NCBI RefSeq assembly: GCF_009741375.1 | Contig: NZ_WOWP01000011.1 | Span: 62,001 to 126,000, forward strand | DNA: 64,000 bases | Direction of reading: 5' to 3' | Source: Flavobacterium rakeshii | GTDB taxonomy: Bacteria > Bacteroidota > Bacteroidia > Flavobacteriales > Flavobacteriaceae | Shown: one piece after another, positions 19,027 through 27,499 of the stretch | Layout: every line of letters begins with the position of its first letter | Numbering within the stretch: the first letter of the stretch is position 1 | Program-made: the position numbers and the translations under genes | Notes under the pieces: generated by a model | Database searches by the model: none | What the model was told of the DNA's origin: nothing | Seen by the model: the letters and a program-made list of their open reading frames with translations, nothing else

Positions 19027-19034
19027 TACTTTTG
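19027..19034 (+). promoter_or_regulatory. Bacteroidota -7 element before lpxB
   Basis: TACTTTTG, a full match to TAnnTTTG, ends 17 bases before the lpxB ATG. A TTTG at 18998-19001 is 25 bases upstream, somewhat too far for a typical -33 box. Confidence 0.55.
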
Positions 19035-19051
19035 ACCTATAAACACTAAGC

Positions 19052-20173
19052 ATGAAATATTACATTATAGCCGGTGAAGCCTCGGGAGACCTGCATGGTT
19101 CCAACCTTATGAAAGAACTGCACAAACAGGATCCGGAAGCAAACATACGCTTTTGGGGAGGTGACCTTATGCAGCAGGCAGGCGGAACACTGGTTAAGCA
19201 TTACCGCGAGCTGGCATTTATGGGTTTTGCAGAAGTTGTAGCCAACCTGCGTACTATTTTAGGTAATATTAAATTTTGCAAGGAAGACATATTGGGCTTT
19301 CAGCCCGATGTAATTATTTTTATAGACTACCCCGGCTTTAATATGCGCATAGCCAAATGGGCAAAAGAACTGGGTATTAAAACACACTACTACATTTCCC
19401 CACAAATATGGGCCTGGAAAGAAAACAGGATTAAAGCCATTAAGAGAGATGTAGACCACATGTATATCATTCTCCCTTTTGAGAAGGACTTTTATGAAAA
19501 CAAACATCAGTTTGCCGTGGAGTTTGTAGGACATCCGTTAATTGATGCCATACACAACCGCAAACCAACCGATGCCGAAAGTTTTAAGAAAGAACATAAC
19601 TTAGACGACAAACCCGTTATTGCGCTTTTACCGGGTAGTCGTAAACAGGAAATCTCGAAACTACTTAGCGAAATGCTTTCCGTAGTAAAATATTTCCCAG
19701 ACTATCAGTTTGTAATTGCCGGAGCTCCGTCACAGGATTATGAGTTCTACCAGCAGTTTCTTAAAAACAGTAATGTTCATTTTATAAGCAATAAAACTTA
19801 CGATCTCCTAAGTATAGCACATGCTGCTTTGGTAACATCGGGCACCGCTACGCTGGAAACAGCACTCTTTAAAGTACCCGAAGTGGTATGCTATAAAGGC
19901 AGCTGGATATCTTACCAGATAGCTAAACGCATTATCACCCTTAAATTCATTTCACTGGTTAATCTTATTATGGATCGTGAAGTGGTTAAAGAACTAATAC
20001 AGGGTGAATGCAACCGTAAGAACATTAAAAAAGAGCTCCAGAAAATATTAGACCCAAAACACCGAAAGAAAGTACTTGCCGACTATGACTTACTGGAACA
20101 AAAACTGGGCGGTGAAGGTGCAAGCCAAAAAACAGCTCAACGAATAATTAAGCATTTGAACGAAGGAAAATAA
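19052..20173 (+). CDS. lpxB: Lipid-A-disaccharide synthase
   Basis: 373 residues, the usual length. It joins UDP-2,3-diacylglucosamine and lipid X to the lipid A disaccharide at the inner membrane. Family signatures: AGEASGDLHGSNLM at the N-terminus, the YYISPQIWAWKENR segment, FVGHPLIDAI, LLPGSRKQEISKL and SGTATLETALFKVPEVV, the last being the nucleotide-binding region of GT-B enzymes. lpxA, lpxC and lpxD are not in the window. It has its own -7 element. Confidence 0.97.
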   Translation: MKYYIIAGEASGDLHGSNLMKELHKQDPEANIRFWGGDLMQQAGGTLVKHYRELAFMGFAEVVANLRTILGNIKFCKEDILGFQPDVIIFIDYPGFNMRIAKWAKELGIKTHYYISPQIWAWKENRIKAIKRDVDHMYIILPFEKDFYENKHQFAVEFVGHPLIDAIHNRKPTDAESFKKEHNLDDKPVIALLPGSRKQEISKLLSEMLSVVKYFPDYQFVIAGAPSQDYEFYQQFLKNSNVHFISNKTYDLLSIAHAALVTSGTATLETALFKVPEVVCYKGSWISYQIAKRIITLKFISLVNLIMDREVVKELIQGECNRKNIKKELQKILDPKHRKKVLADYDLLEQKLGGEGASQKTAQRIIKHLNEGK

Positions 20174-20191
20174 AACCCATATTTTTATTTT

Positions 20192-20199
20192 TATATTTG
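20192..20199 (+). promoter_or_regulatory. Bacteroidota -7 element before the NlpC/P60 gene
   Basis: TATATTTG fits TAnnTTTG and lies 38 bases before the TTG start of the hydrolase gene. No TTTG is at the ideal -33 distance. Confidence 0.5.
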
Positions 20200-20237
20200 T
20201 GTACAGCACAACTGTAATAATAACCAAATAACCGCTT

Positions 20238-20951
20238 TTGAAAAAATTAGTATCCATATCCGTTTTCCTGTTACTGGCGCTTTCCTGGAAAGCTTCGGGA
20301 CAGATTATAACATCTAAGGAAGAGGCTGTGGAGAAAGGATTATATTCTTACAGTGAAGTACCCGGAAGCCTTGATATTACATCAGGAGGTAGCGGAAGCC
20401 AAAGTAGTGAGACTGAAGAAAAATCAAAGAAAAAGAGAAAGCGCAGAAGCAAAAAAAATGAGTCGGTAAACATACCTGCTACAGAGCCTGTATCCGTTAC
20501 TAAAACAGAAATTAAACTGGACGAAAATGATTATGGTTTTGTTTCTGACTTTACCATTGATAATTACACTCAAATTCAGATTGTAAATAATGCCATGGAT
20601 TTTGAAGGTGTACGTTACAGAACAGGCGGAACTACAAAAGACGGCATGGACTGTTCCGGACTTGTATTCACAACCTTTAAGATTTTTGATATTTCCCTAC
20701 CCAGAAGCTCTTACGAACAGGCAAAGGTTGGCGAAGAAATTAAAATATCTGAAGTAAAACCGGGCGACCTGCTTTTCTTTAAAACTAACCGCCGCAAAAA
20801 AGCCATTAATCACGTAGGACTGGTTATATCTGTTGAAAACGGCGAAGTCCAGTTTATACATTCAACACTTAGCCTAGGTGTTACCATATCTTCCATGAGT
20901 GAAGAGTATTACACAAAAAGCTTTGCTCAGGCTAACAGAATACTAAACTAA
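20238..20951 (+). CDS. Secreted NlpC/P60 (C40) cell-wall hydrolase
   Basis: 237 residues, started at TTG 20238, which gives a signal peptide (KKLVSISVFLLLALSWKASGQ region, cleaved after about residue 21). Next comes a low-complexity stretch rich in Gly/Ser/Glu with a polybasic run (KSKKKRKRRSKKN, about 62-75). The NlpC/P60 domain (about 110-237) has Cys139 in DGMDCSGLV, His192 in INHVGLVI and His208 in FIHSTL as the catalytic set. It likely cleaves peptide stems of peptidoglycan in the periplasm or as a secreted enzyme. The polybasic run could bind anionic polymers; that is inference. comEC-like gene follows on the same strand. Confidence 0.92.
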   Translation: MKKLVSISVFLLLALSWKASGQIITSKEEAVEKGLYSYSEVPGSLDITSGGSGSQSSETEEKSKKKRKRRSKKNESVNIPATEPVSVTKTEIKLDENDYGFVSDFTIDNYTQIQIVNNAMDFEGVRYRTGGTTKDGMDCSGLVFTTFKIFDISLPRSSYEQAKVGEEIKISEVKPGDLLFFKTNRRKKAINHVGLVISVENGEVQFIHSTLSLGVTISSMSEEYYTKSFAQANRILN

Positions 20952-20980
20952 CATCTCCCTTTTACAAAACTAACTTTTAC

Positions 20981-20988
20981 TATCTTTG
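20981..20988 (+). promoter_or_regulatory. Bacteroidota -7 element before the comEC-like gene
   Basis: TATCTTTG matches TAnnTTTG exactly and includes the TTG at 20986 that could be mistaken for a start codon. It argues that translation begins at the ATG at 21010. No good -33 TTTG is present. Confidence 0.6.
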
Positions 20989-21009
20989 GGCAACACCTTA
21001 CCTAAAGAT

Positions 21010-23001
21010 ATGATAATAGCATTACTAACCCTGTTTTTTGCAGTAGGCATTATTGCCGGCTATTACATAAACCCATATTTAAGTTTAGCATTATCTTTTT
21101 CGGCAGTTGCCTTATTACTTTTCCTTTTCATGTACAGGAAAAGTAAAAGCCAACTAATACAAAAACCGTACTTTTCAATAAGTACATGGCTGTTAACTTT
21201 TAGCCTCGGAATACTTTCTTACACTATACACAACGCCCCTAATCAAAAACTACATTACTCTCATTACATAACCAACAATGCAATTATTGAAGGTACTATA
21301 ACCCACCGACTAAAACCTACCGAATTTTCTGAAAGGTATTATTTTGAAGTTAGCAGAGTAAATCACTATAAAACCAGAGGCAGAATATTAATTAGCTCAA
21401 AAAATAAAACATTTAGTCCGGGAGACAACCTTATTATTACTGAAACACCAAAACCCATAAACAAACCTCTCAACCCTTATCAGTTTGACTATGCCGCTTA
21501 CATGGAAAAACAGAATATTTTCCATCAATTAAACCTGAATAAAAATTATATACTTACCGGTGAGACCAAGAGCTTCAATTATTATCTTGACTACACAAGA
21601 AACAAACTAACAGACAGTTTCAACAAAAACACTTTCGCTCCAAAAGAAATTGCTCTACTAAAGGCTTTACTACTGGGACAACGGCAGGACCTGAGCACAG
21701 AAACAACAGAGATGTTTGCTTCGGCAGGAGCCATACATATACTGGCTATATCAGGACTACATATTGCAATCCTATTTTTACTGCTCAACCTGTTACTAAA
21801 ACCGTTAGACCGATTATCAAAAAGAGGTAAAACAATAAAGTTGATATTATTACTACTATTACTTTTGGGGTTCGCCATACTTTCGGGTTTATCACCATCG
21901 GTAGTCAGGGCTGTCATCATGTTTAGTTTTATAAGTATTGGTCAATACCTAAACCGAAACAGCAGCATGATGAATTCGGTCGCCATATCTATGCTACTTA
22001 TACTCCTGTTCAGCCCCAAACAGCTTTTTGATGTAGGTTTTCAGTTAAGTTATACAGCAGTTATAGCCATTATTGCTCTAAGACCTGTTTACAAAAACAT
22101 AAGGCTTTCCAAATACAGAGTTATAAACTATTTTACCGATATAGCCATTATATCGGTCATAGCACAAGTAAGCACCCTCCCGCTATGCCTTTATTATTTT
22201 AAACAAATCCCATTACTATCTGTCATTACCAATATTATTGTTGTTCCGCTAACCGGATTATTATTAACCTTTGGAATACTGACATTACTAGTCAACTTTA
22301 TTAGCACATACTTAGCACATGCAACAGGAACAATCTTAAAATGGCTTATACAAATCCTTAATCATTATACCGAATGGATTGCCGGGTTTGAGAGTTTTAA
22401 TATTAAAGACATTACATTTCCTTTGTTATTTTCAATTACCCTGACATTAGTAATCACTGTATTTGGCATATGGTTAAGAAAGCCAACTTTTAAAACCACA
22501 ATAGTTGTATTAAGTTGCTTTTCACTCTTTCAAATTAGCTATTTGGGTTATAAAACCTACATGAATAACAAAAGCGAACTGATTGTATTTAACAACTATA
22601 ATGAATCGGTTGTCAGTATAAAAGACTGCAACAGATTAACCATTCTCTGCAACGATACTACAGCATATCCTATAAAAACAATTAAACCCTACCTCACAGC
22701 CGCTTTTAATCCCAAACCCACACTTACCCAACTCAACACATTATTATGGTTTAAAGGGCAAAAAATAGCCGTTTTAGAACCCAACACCATTTATCCCGAA
22801 GACCTAAAACCGGATATAATACTATTAAGTCACTCTCCTAAAGTAAATCTTGAAAAAATAATTATTGAAATGAAGCCGAAAGTAATTATTGCTGACGGCA
22901 CTAATTACAGGAATTTAATACAACACTGGAAAGCTACCTGCCATAAACAAAATATCCTTTTCCATGCTACTGCAGAAAAAGGATATTATAAACTTGAATA
23001 A
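21010..23001 (+). CDS. comEC: ComEC/Rec2-family competence membrane protein
   Basis: 663 residues from ATG 21010. I prefer this to TTG 20986, which lies inside a promoter box. Order: two or three N-terminal helices, a DUF4131 periplasmic domain (about 60-190) with an OB-like GTITHRLKPTEFSERYYFEV, then the Competence domain with about eight helices (about 215-480). Its marker is AGAIHILAISGLHIAILFLL, followed by SGLSPSVVRAVIMFSFI. In natural transformation ComEC forms the channel that brings single-stranded DNA into the cytoplasm. The C-terminal part (about 500-663) is short and lacks the HxHxDH motif of the metallo-beta-lactamase domain found in many ComEC proteins. No other com gene is near. 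Confidence 0.9.
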   Translation: MIIALLTLFFAVGIIAGYYINPYLSLALSFSAVALLLFLFMYRKSKSQLIQKPYFSISTWLLTFSLGILSYTIHNAPNQKLHYSHYITNNAIIEGTITHRLKPTEFSERYYFEVSRVNHYKTRGRILISSKNKTFSPGDNLIITETPKPINKPLNPYQFDYAAYMEKQNIFHQLNLNKNYILTGETKSFNYYLDYTRNKLTDSFNKNTFAPKEIALLKALLLGQRQDLSTETTEMFASAGAIHILAISGLHIAILFLLLNLLLKPLDRLSKRGKTIKLILLLLLLLGFAILSGLSPSVVRAVIMFSFISIGQYLNRNSSMMNSVAISMLLILLFSPKQLFDVGFQLSYTAVIAIIALRPVYKNIRLSKYRVINYFTDIAIISVIAQVSTLPLCLYYFKQIPLLSVITNIIVVPLTGLLLTFGILTLLVNFISTYLAHATGTILKWLIQILNHYTEWIAGFESFNIKDITFPLLFSITLTLVITVFGIWLRKPTFKTTIVVLSCFSLFQISYLGYKTYMNNKSELIVFNNYNESVVSIKDCNRLTILCNDTTAYPIKTIKPYLTAAFNPKPTLTQLNTLLWFKGQKIAVLEPNTIYPEDLKPDIILLSHSPKVNLEKIIIEMKPKVIIADGTNYRNLIQHWKATCHKQNILFHATAEKGYYKLE

Positions 23002-23013
23002 ATAATTAATCAC

Positions 23014-23050
23014 TAAAAAAATCCCTTTTCACCAAAACGGGAAAAGGGAT
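23014..23050 (-). terminator. Terminator for the thioredoxin genes
   Basis: A 10-base stem ATCCCTTTTC / GAAAAGGGAT with a 10-base loop. Read on the minus strand it is followed by a run of T (complement of the A tract at 23015-23021). It lies 14 bases after the end of the first thioredoxin-like gene. Confidence 0.85.
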
Positions 23051-23063
23051 AATATCTTTAATT

Positions 23064-23543
23064 TTATTTTTTTTGTGTTTTACCGTGGTCTAATATTGCA
23101 TTAGCACCTTCAAGCCAGGCAGAAGCTCCGCCTCTAACATAGCCTGTTTTACCAAGCTGTTTCAGTACAGGTTTTTTATCTTCACCCTTTTGCACATCTA
23201 CAAACCATACGGTAGGATATCCCTGCACAGCAAACGATCTTGCCAGTGAAGCATTTTGTTGCTTCAGTTCGGCAGACTGAGCTGTTCTTTTAGGAAAGTC
23301 AAGCTCCACAAGGATAACATTATCATTAGCCCATTTTGCAAATTCATCTGTTTTCAGCACTTCTTTTTGCAAACGCATACACCAGCCGCACCAGTCACTT
23401 CCGGTAAAAAACAACAATAAAGGTTTCTTGTTTTTTTGCGAAAGCTCCATCGCTTTATTCATATCGGTATGCCATTCAAGCTCCTGAGCCTGTATGGTAA
23501 TTGAACCCAGTACAATAAAAAGCGTTAACAGTATTTTTTTCAT
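23064..23543 (-). CDS. Secreted thioredoxin-fold protein with CGWC motif
   Basis: 159 residues: signal peptide (about 1-20, ending in QAQ) and a thioredoxin-like domain with the redox motif Cys52-G-W-Cys55 in GSDWCGWCMRLQK, followed by the cis-proline region QGYPTVWFVD. The CGWC motif and the KPLLLFFTGSDWC lead-in are typical of the Thioredoxin_7/DUF255-like secreted proteins in Bacteroidota. Probable periplasmic thiol reductase or oxidase. It is the second gene of a tandem pair; its leader nearly copies that of the gene before it. Confidence 0.88.
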   Translation of the reverse strand: MKKILLTLFIVLGSITIQAQELEWHTDMNKAMELSQKNKKPLLLFFTGSDWCGWCMRLQKEVLKTDEFAKWANDNVILVELDFPKRTAQSAELKQQNASLARSFAVQGYPTVWFVDVQKGEDKKPVLKQLGKTGYVRGGASAWLEGANAILDHGKTQKK

Positions 23544-23577
23544 GAGCTATATATTATCCGGCAATAACCGGAGTTAA

Positions 23578-24039
23578 TTATTCTTCTTTTAAAGCAGTTA
23601 GTAACTGATCGGGAGTTTGTAAACCAACAATGGTATTTATAATCTGCCCTTTTTTATCAAAAACCATCATAGTAGGATAAGAACGAATACTTAATTCCCT
23701 TGCAAACTGATGAACAGAATTTCTTCCTTTACGTCCTTCTACAAAATTAGGGTTAGTATATTTTTTACCCTTATAGTTTACGTCAAAGTTACCTTCAGCA
23801 TTAAACTTAACTGCATAATAATTTTTACTTATATACTCTACTACCGCAGGGTCATGAAAAGTGTGTTTATCCAGTATTTTACATGGACCGCACCAATCAG
23901 TATACACATCCATAAAAATAGGCTTGGCTTCTTTTTTCTGAGCCGTCAGTGCCTCGTCCATAGACATCCATTTTATTTCCTGAGCCTGTGTAGCCATAGT
24001 ACCTAAAGCTACAAACAGTATTAAAAGTATTTTTTTCAT
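23578..24039 (-). CDS. Secreted thioredoxin-fold protein with CGPC motif
   Basis: 153 residues: signal peptide ending in QAQ at 20, then a thioredoxin domain with the classical Cys50-G-P-Cys53 (YTDWCGPCKILDK) and the cis-Pro in IRSYPTMMVF. An insert rich in Lys/Asn/Tyr (NYKGKKYTNPNFVEGRKG, about 88-105) is unusual for thioredoxin and common in related Bacteroidota proteins. It starts 42 bases after the peptide transporter gene and is followed after 34 bases by its paralogue. Probably works in the periplasm on disulfides; substrate unknown. Confidence 0.88.
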   Translation of the reverse strand: MKKILLILFVALGTMATQAQEIKWMSMDEALTAQKKEAKPIFMDVYTDWCGPCKILDKHTFHDPAVVEYISKNYYAVKFNAEGNFDVNYKGKKYTNPNFVEGRKGRNSVHQFARELSIRSYPTMMVFDKKGQIINTIVGLQTPDQLLTALKEE

Positions 24040-24081
24040 AAGTATTTATTTTCCGATTGGATTTCAAAAACAGTGCCGAAA

Positions 24082-25839
24082 TTATTTAACCCCGTGCATC
24101 AGTTTTTTAAGTATTGGGTTTAGCGACATAACAATTAAACCTGCTATTGTAGGAACAATAGTAAATATAAGGAAGAACGTAGAAAGAGAGTACTCTTTAG
24201 TAATATTCTCAATCTGCCCACCTAAGATAGCCGCCAACTTGTTACCTATAGCAATTGCCAGGTACCACATACCAAACATAAAAGCAATCATTCTTGCCGG
24301 CACCAACTTACTCACATAAGAAAGTCCTACAGGCGATAAACATAACTCACCCAATGTATGGAACAAATAAGCCAATACTAACCATATCATACTTACTTTA
24401 ATACCTTCTGTAACGCCATAAGCACCGAAAGCAAGTAAACCAAAACCTATTGCCATTACAATTAAACCAAGTCCATACTTAACTGCTGCACTTGGATTAT
24501 ACTTACTATCCCATATTTTAGAGATTGACGATGCAAATGTTATGATAAAGAAAGAGTTTAATATACTAAACCATGATACTGTTATTTCTGACTTATCAGC
24601 TGTAAAGTACTGGTAAAGCATCCACACAACTACACCCCATACACCAATAAAACAAACTGCAAGTACAATGTTAGAACCAGGTATCCTATTCCATGTTTGT
24701 TTTGCTAATAAAATAAGTACCCAGCTAACTATTAGTAAAGGAACAATAGTTAATATCGTATTTACAATATTAAATGTCATAAGCGAACCTCCTTCAAGAG
24801 TCCTATCAACATTATCTCTGGCAAATATTACAAGTGAAGAAGCTCCCTGTTCAAACGACATCCAGAAAAATACCGTAAAAAATGCAAAAACAACAACAGC
24901 AATCATTCTATCCCTAACAACTGTAGTATATCTCGCAATTCTTGTAATTACCAACACAAGGAATAGAATAAGCGCGATTAACACCATTACATTTTGACCA
25001 TCAACACTGCCGGCTTTAAAAGGGAAGAGGTTTATATTCCCAATTTTAGACAACGGGTCATTAAAAGCATATAATAAACCTATTACAATTGTAACCAATA
25101 TCAATAATTTATCGACAAGCGTAAAAGGATTTCTTTTATCCTCAGCATTAAGAGATGTTTTTGCAGCCTCTTCAGCAGCAATACGATCTGCTTTTGAAGG
25201 CACTTCTCCAACTGTACCAAAAAGTGGTTTTGCCAACCAAAACTGAAGTGTACCAAAAAACATAAAGACACCTGCTAAACCAAAGCCCCAGCTCCATCCA
25301 ACATTTTCAGCAAGGTAACCACACAGCATCATTCCAAAAAAGGCCCCTGCATTAACCCCCATATAGAAAATAGTATATGCTCCATCCTTTTTATCTGAAT
25401 GACCTTTATACATTTCTGAAAGAATTGAGGTCATATTAGGTTTAAAGAATCCGGTACCTATTACCAATAGTCCCAAACCTATATATAAAAACAGAGGTGT
25501 TTCAATAGCCATTGAAGCGTGACCCAATGTCATTATTATAGAACCTATTACAACAGCCCGTCGATAACCTATATACCTATCAGCTAATATACCTCCAAAA
25601 ATAGGAGTTATATAAAGCAGCATTGCATATGTACCGTATAAAGCAGCCGCATTTTCGGCAGACCATCCCCACCCTGGGTTATCCCCTATAATAGAAAATG
25701 TTAAGAAGTTAATAAGAAGCACACGCATTCCGTAAAAGGAAAAACGCTCCCACATCTCAGTAAAGAACAAAACAAACAACCCTGCCGGATGTCCTAATAC
25801 TTTCGATTTAAAAAAATCATTCGTTGTTGTCGTAGACAT
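24082..25839 (-). CDS. POT-family proton-coupled peptide transporter (first copy in coordinates)
   Basis: 585 residues, with about 14 membrane helices. It imports di- and tripeptides with protons. The POT signature is visible at the start of helix 1 (FTEMWERFSFYGMRVLLINF), matching the ExxERFxY motif, and in GTGFFKPNMTSILSEMY (helices 4-5). The segment LGELCLSPVGLSYVSKLVPA near the C-terminus is the other conserved POT region. It lies directly behind a paralogue and the DPP IV gene on the same strand, separated by 28 bases. Together these suggest uptake of the dipeptides the peptidase makes. Confidence 0.95.
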   Translation of the reverse strand: MSTTTTNDFFKSKVLGHPAGLFVLFFTEMWERFSFYGMRVLLINFLTFSIIGDNPGWGWSAENAAALYGTYAMLLYITPIFGGILADRYIGYRRAVVIGSIIMTLGHASMAIETPLFLYIGLGLLVIGTGFFKPNMTSILSEMYKGHSDKKDGAYTIFYMGVNAGAFFGMMLCGYLAENVGWSWGFGLAGVFMFFGTLQFWLAKPLFGTVGEVPSKADRIAAEEAAKTSLNAEDKRNPFTLVDKLLILVTIVIGLLYAFNDPLSKIGNINLFPFKAGSVDGQNVMVLIALILFLVLVITRIARYTTVVRDRMIAVVVFAFFTVFFWMSFEQGASSLVIFARDNVDRTLEGGSLMTFNIVNTILTIVPLLIVSWVLILLAKQTWNRIPGSNIVLAVCFIGVWGVVVWMLYQYFTADKSEITVSWFSILNSFFIITFASSISKIWDSKYNPSAAVKYGLGLIVMAIGFGLLAFGAYGVTEGIKVSMIWLVLAYLFHTLGELCLSPVGLSYVSKLVPARMIAFMFGMWYLAIAIGNKLAAILGGQIENITKEYSLSTFFLIFTIVPTIAGLIVMSLNPILKKLMHGVK

Positions 25840-25867
25840 ATTAAATATATTAATTCCTAAATAAATT

Positions 25868-27499
25868 CTATTTTACATCCTGCATTAGCTTTCTCACAAT
25901 TGGTGATATTACGATTAATACCACACCTGCTATTGCTGCATAAATTGCTAACTGTAAATAACCATCAGTGTAAGTTACCAGCTTTTGCTGCAGAGAATCT
26001 CCTTCACCTGCCTGAGAAAGACCAGCCCCAAGAATACCTGCCACATACTGACCATATGCACTTGCCAGGAACCACATACCCATCATTACACCCTGTAGCC
26101 TTTGCGGAGACAGTTTTGTCATGATAGATAAACCAATAGGTGACAAACAAAGCTCGCCAAAGGTAATTACAAAATAAGCTAAAACAAAAACATCTAAGCT
26201 TGCAATTCCTGACCCTGCAACTACTTCAAAGAATCTTGTAGTATAAAACGTATAAAAACCACCTGCAAGGAACAGGAAACCTAAACCAAACTTAATAACA
26301 GTATTAGGTTCTATTTTCTTTTTCGCCATAGCAATCCATACAAGACCTACTATTGGCGCAAATACTATTACAAATATTGAGTTGGCTGCATTATTTACCC
26401 CGTTTGGATCAAGCGTAAATACGCCCAACACTTCATTGTTAAGATTTTTAGCTGCAAAAATACTTAACGAACCTCCACTCTGCTCAAAAAATGCCCAAAA
26501 GACAATAGAGAACAAAATGAATACAAGTGCTGCTATAAGCTTTTTACTCTCTTCCCAAGAGTGTTTTGTCATTTCGTAAATAAGATATATTAATGTACAT
26601 GGCCCTATTATATACATAAACCAGTCGGTATACTCAGTCTTGGCAACCATAGTCATAATAACAGGAATAAGAGCAAGTGTACCTAGGTATACTACATACT
26701 CATACCAAGCTTTACCTGATTTAACTTTAGTTTTTACTGTAGTAGCTTCTGGCTGCACTGTACCAACCCCATCAATTTCAGGAATTTCTTCAATCGTATC
26801 ATTATTCTTTCTTAAAGGAGAAAGACCAATAGGACCTAGTGTTTTTTGAGTAAAAATAAATGTCACTAAACTAATAGTCATTACAACACCTGCAAGACCG
26901 AAAGCAACATTCCAGGTTTTATCGGCAGGGATAAAACTGGTAAATAACTGTCCCTTACCTATTGCGATACATGCATACCCACCTAAAAGAGCACCAATAT
27001 TAATACCTGAATAAAATAATGAGAAACCTGCATCTCTCCTTGGATCACCTTTTTTATAAAGCGACCCTACCATGGTAGAGATATTTGGTTTAAAGAAACC
27101 GGTACCGATTACCGTGAAACTAATACCTAAAAAGAAATTCTTTTCAGGAAACGGGTCAAATGCCAAAATAAGGCTACCTATAATCATTAAAATACCACCC
27201 CAGAAAAGTGATTTACGGAAACCTAAAATTTTATCAGCAAACAAACCTCCTATAAAAGTAAAGGCATAAACAAAGGCCTGTGTTGCCCCATACTGTAAGT
27301 TAGCCTGACTTTCCTGCATGTGCTCACCATTTTCCAGTATAAGGTGAGTAATCATAAAGTAGGTTAAAACCCCTCTCATCCCATAGAAGCAAAAACGCTC
27401 CCACATCTCAGAGAAAAATAAGCCCCATAATTGTTTTGGATATTTCCCTTCAAAACCCTGAATCTCTTCCAGAGTTGCTGTTTTAGTAATAGTACTCAT
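25868..27499 (-). CDS. POT-family proton-coupled peptide transporter (second copy)
   Basis: 543 residues, about 14 helices. It carries FSEMWERFCFYGMRGVLTYF, GTGFFKPNISTMVGSLY and FGELCLSPIGLSIMTKLSP, all POT hallmarks. Its start codon overlaps the stop of the peptidase gene (TAATG), which indicates coupled translation. It is clearly a paralogue of the neighbouring transporter, but with different loops, so the two may differ in peptide preference. A central insert (about 235-280, with EEIPEIDGVGTVQPEATTVK) is acidic and low in complexity. Confidence 0.95.
   Translation of the reverse strand: MSTITKTATLEEIQGFEGKYPKQLWGLFFSEMWERFCFYGMRGVLTYFMITHLILENGEHMQESQANLQYGATQAFVYAFTFIGGLFADKILGFRKSLFWGGILMIIGSLILAFDPFPEKNFFLGISFTVIGTGFFKPNISTMVGSLYKKGDPRRDAGFSLFYSGINIGALLGGYACIAIGKGQLFTSFIPADKTWNVAFGLAGVVMTISLVTFIFTQKTLGPIGLSPLRKNNDTIEEIPEIDGVGTVQPEATTVKTKVKSGKAWYEYVVYLGTLALIPVIMTMVAKTEYTDWFMYIIGPCTLIYLIYEMTKHSWEESKKLIAALVFILFSIVFWAFFEQSGGSLSIFAAKNLNNEVLGVFTLDPNGVNNAANSIFVIVFAPIVGLVWIAMAKKKIEPNTVIKFGLGFLFLAGGFYTFYTTRFFEVVAGSGIASLDVFVLAYFVITFGELCLSPIGLSIMTKLSPQRLQGVMMGMWFLASAYGQYVAGILGAGLSQAGEGDSLQQKLVTYTDGYLQLAIYAAIAGVVLIVISPIVRKLMQDVK

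Noticed and set aside
24082..27499. Two similar transporters as an assembly duplicate
   Set aside because: The two proteins differ along their whole length and in length (585 and 543), so they are real paralogues.
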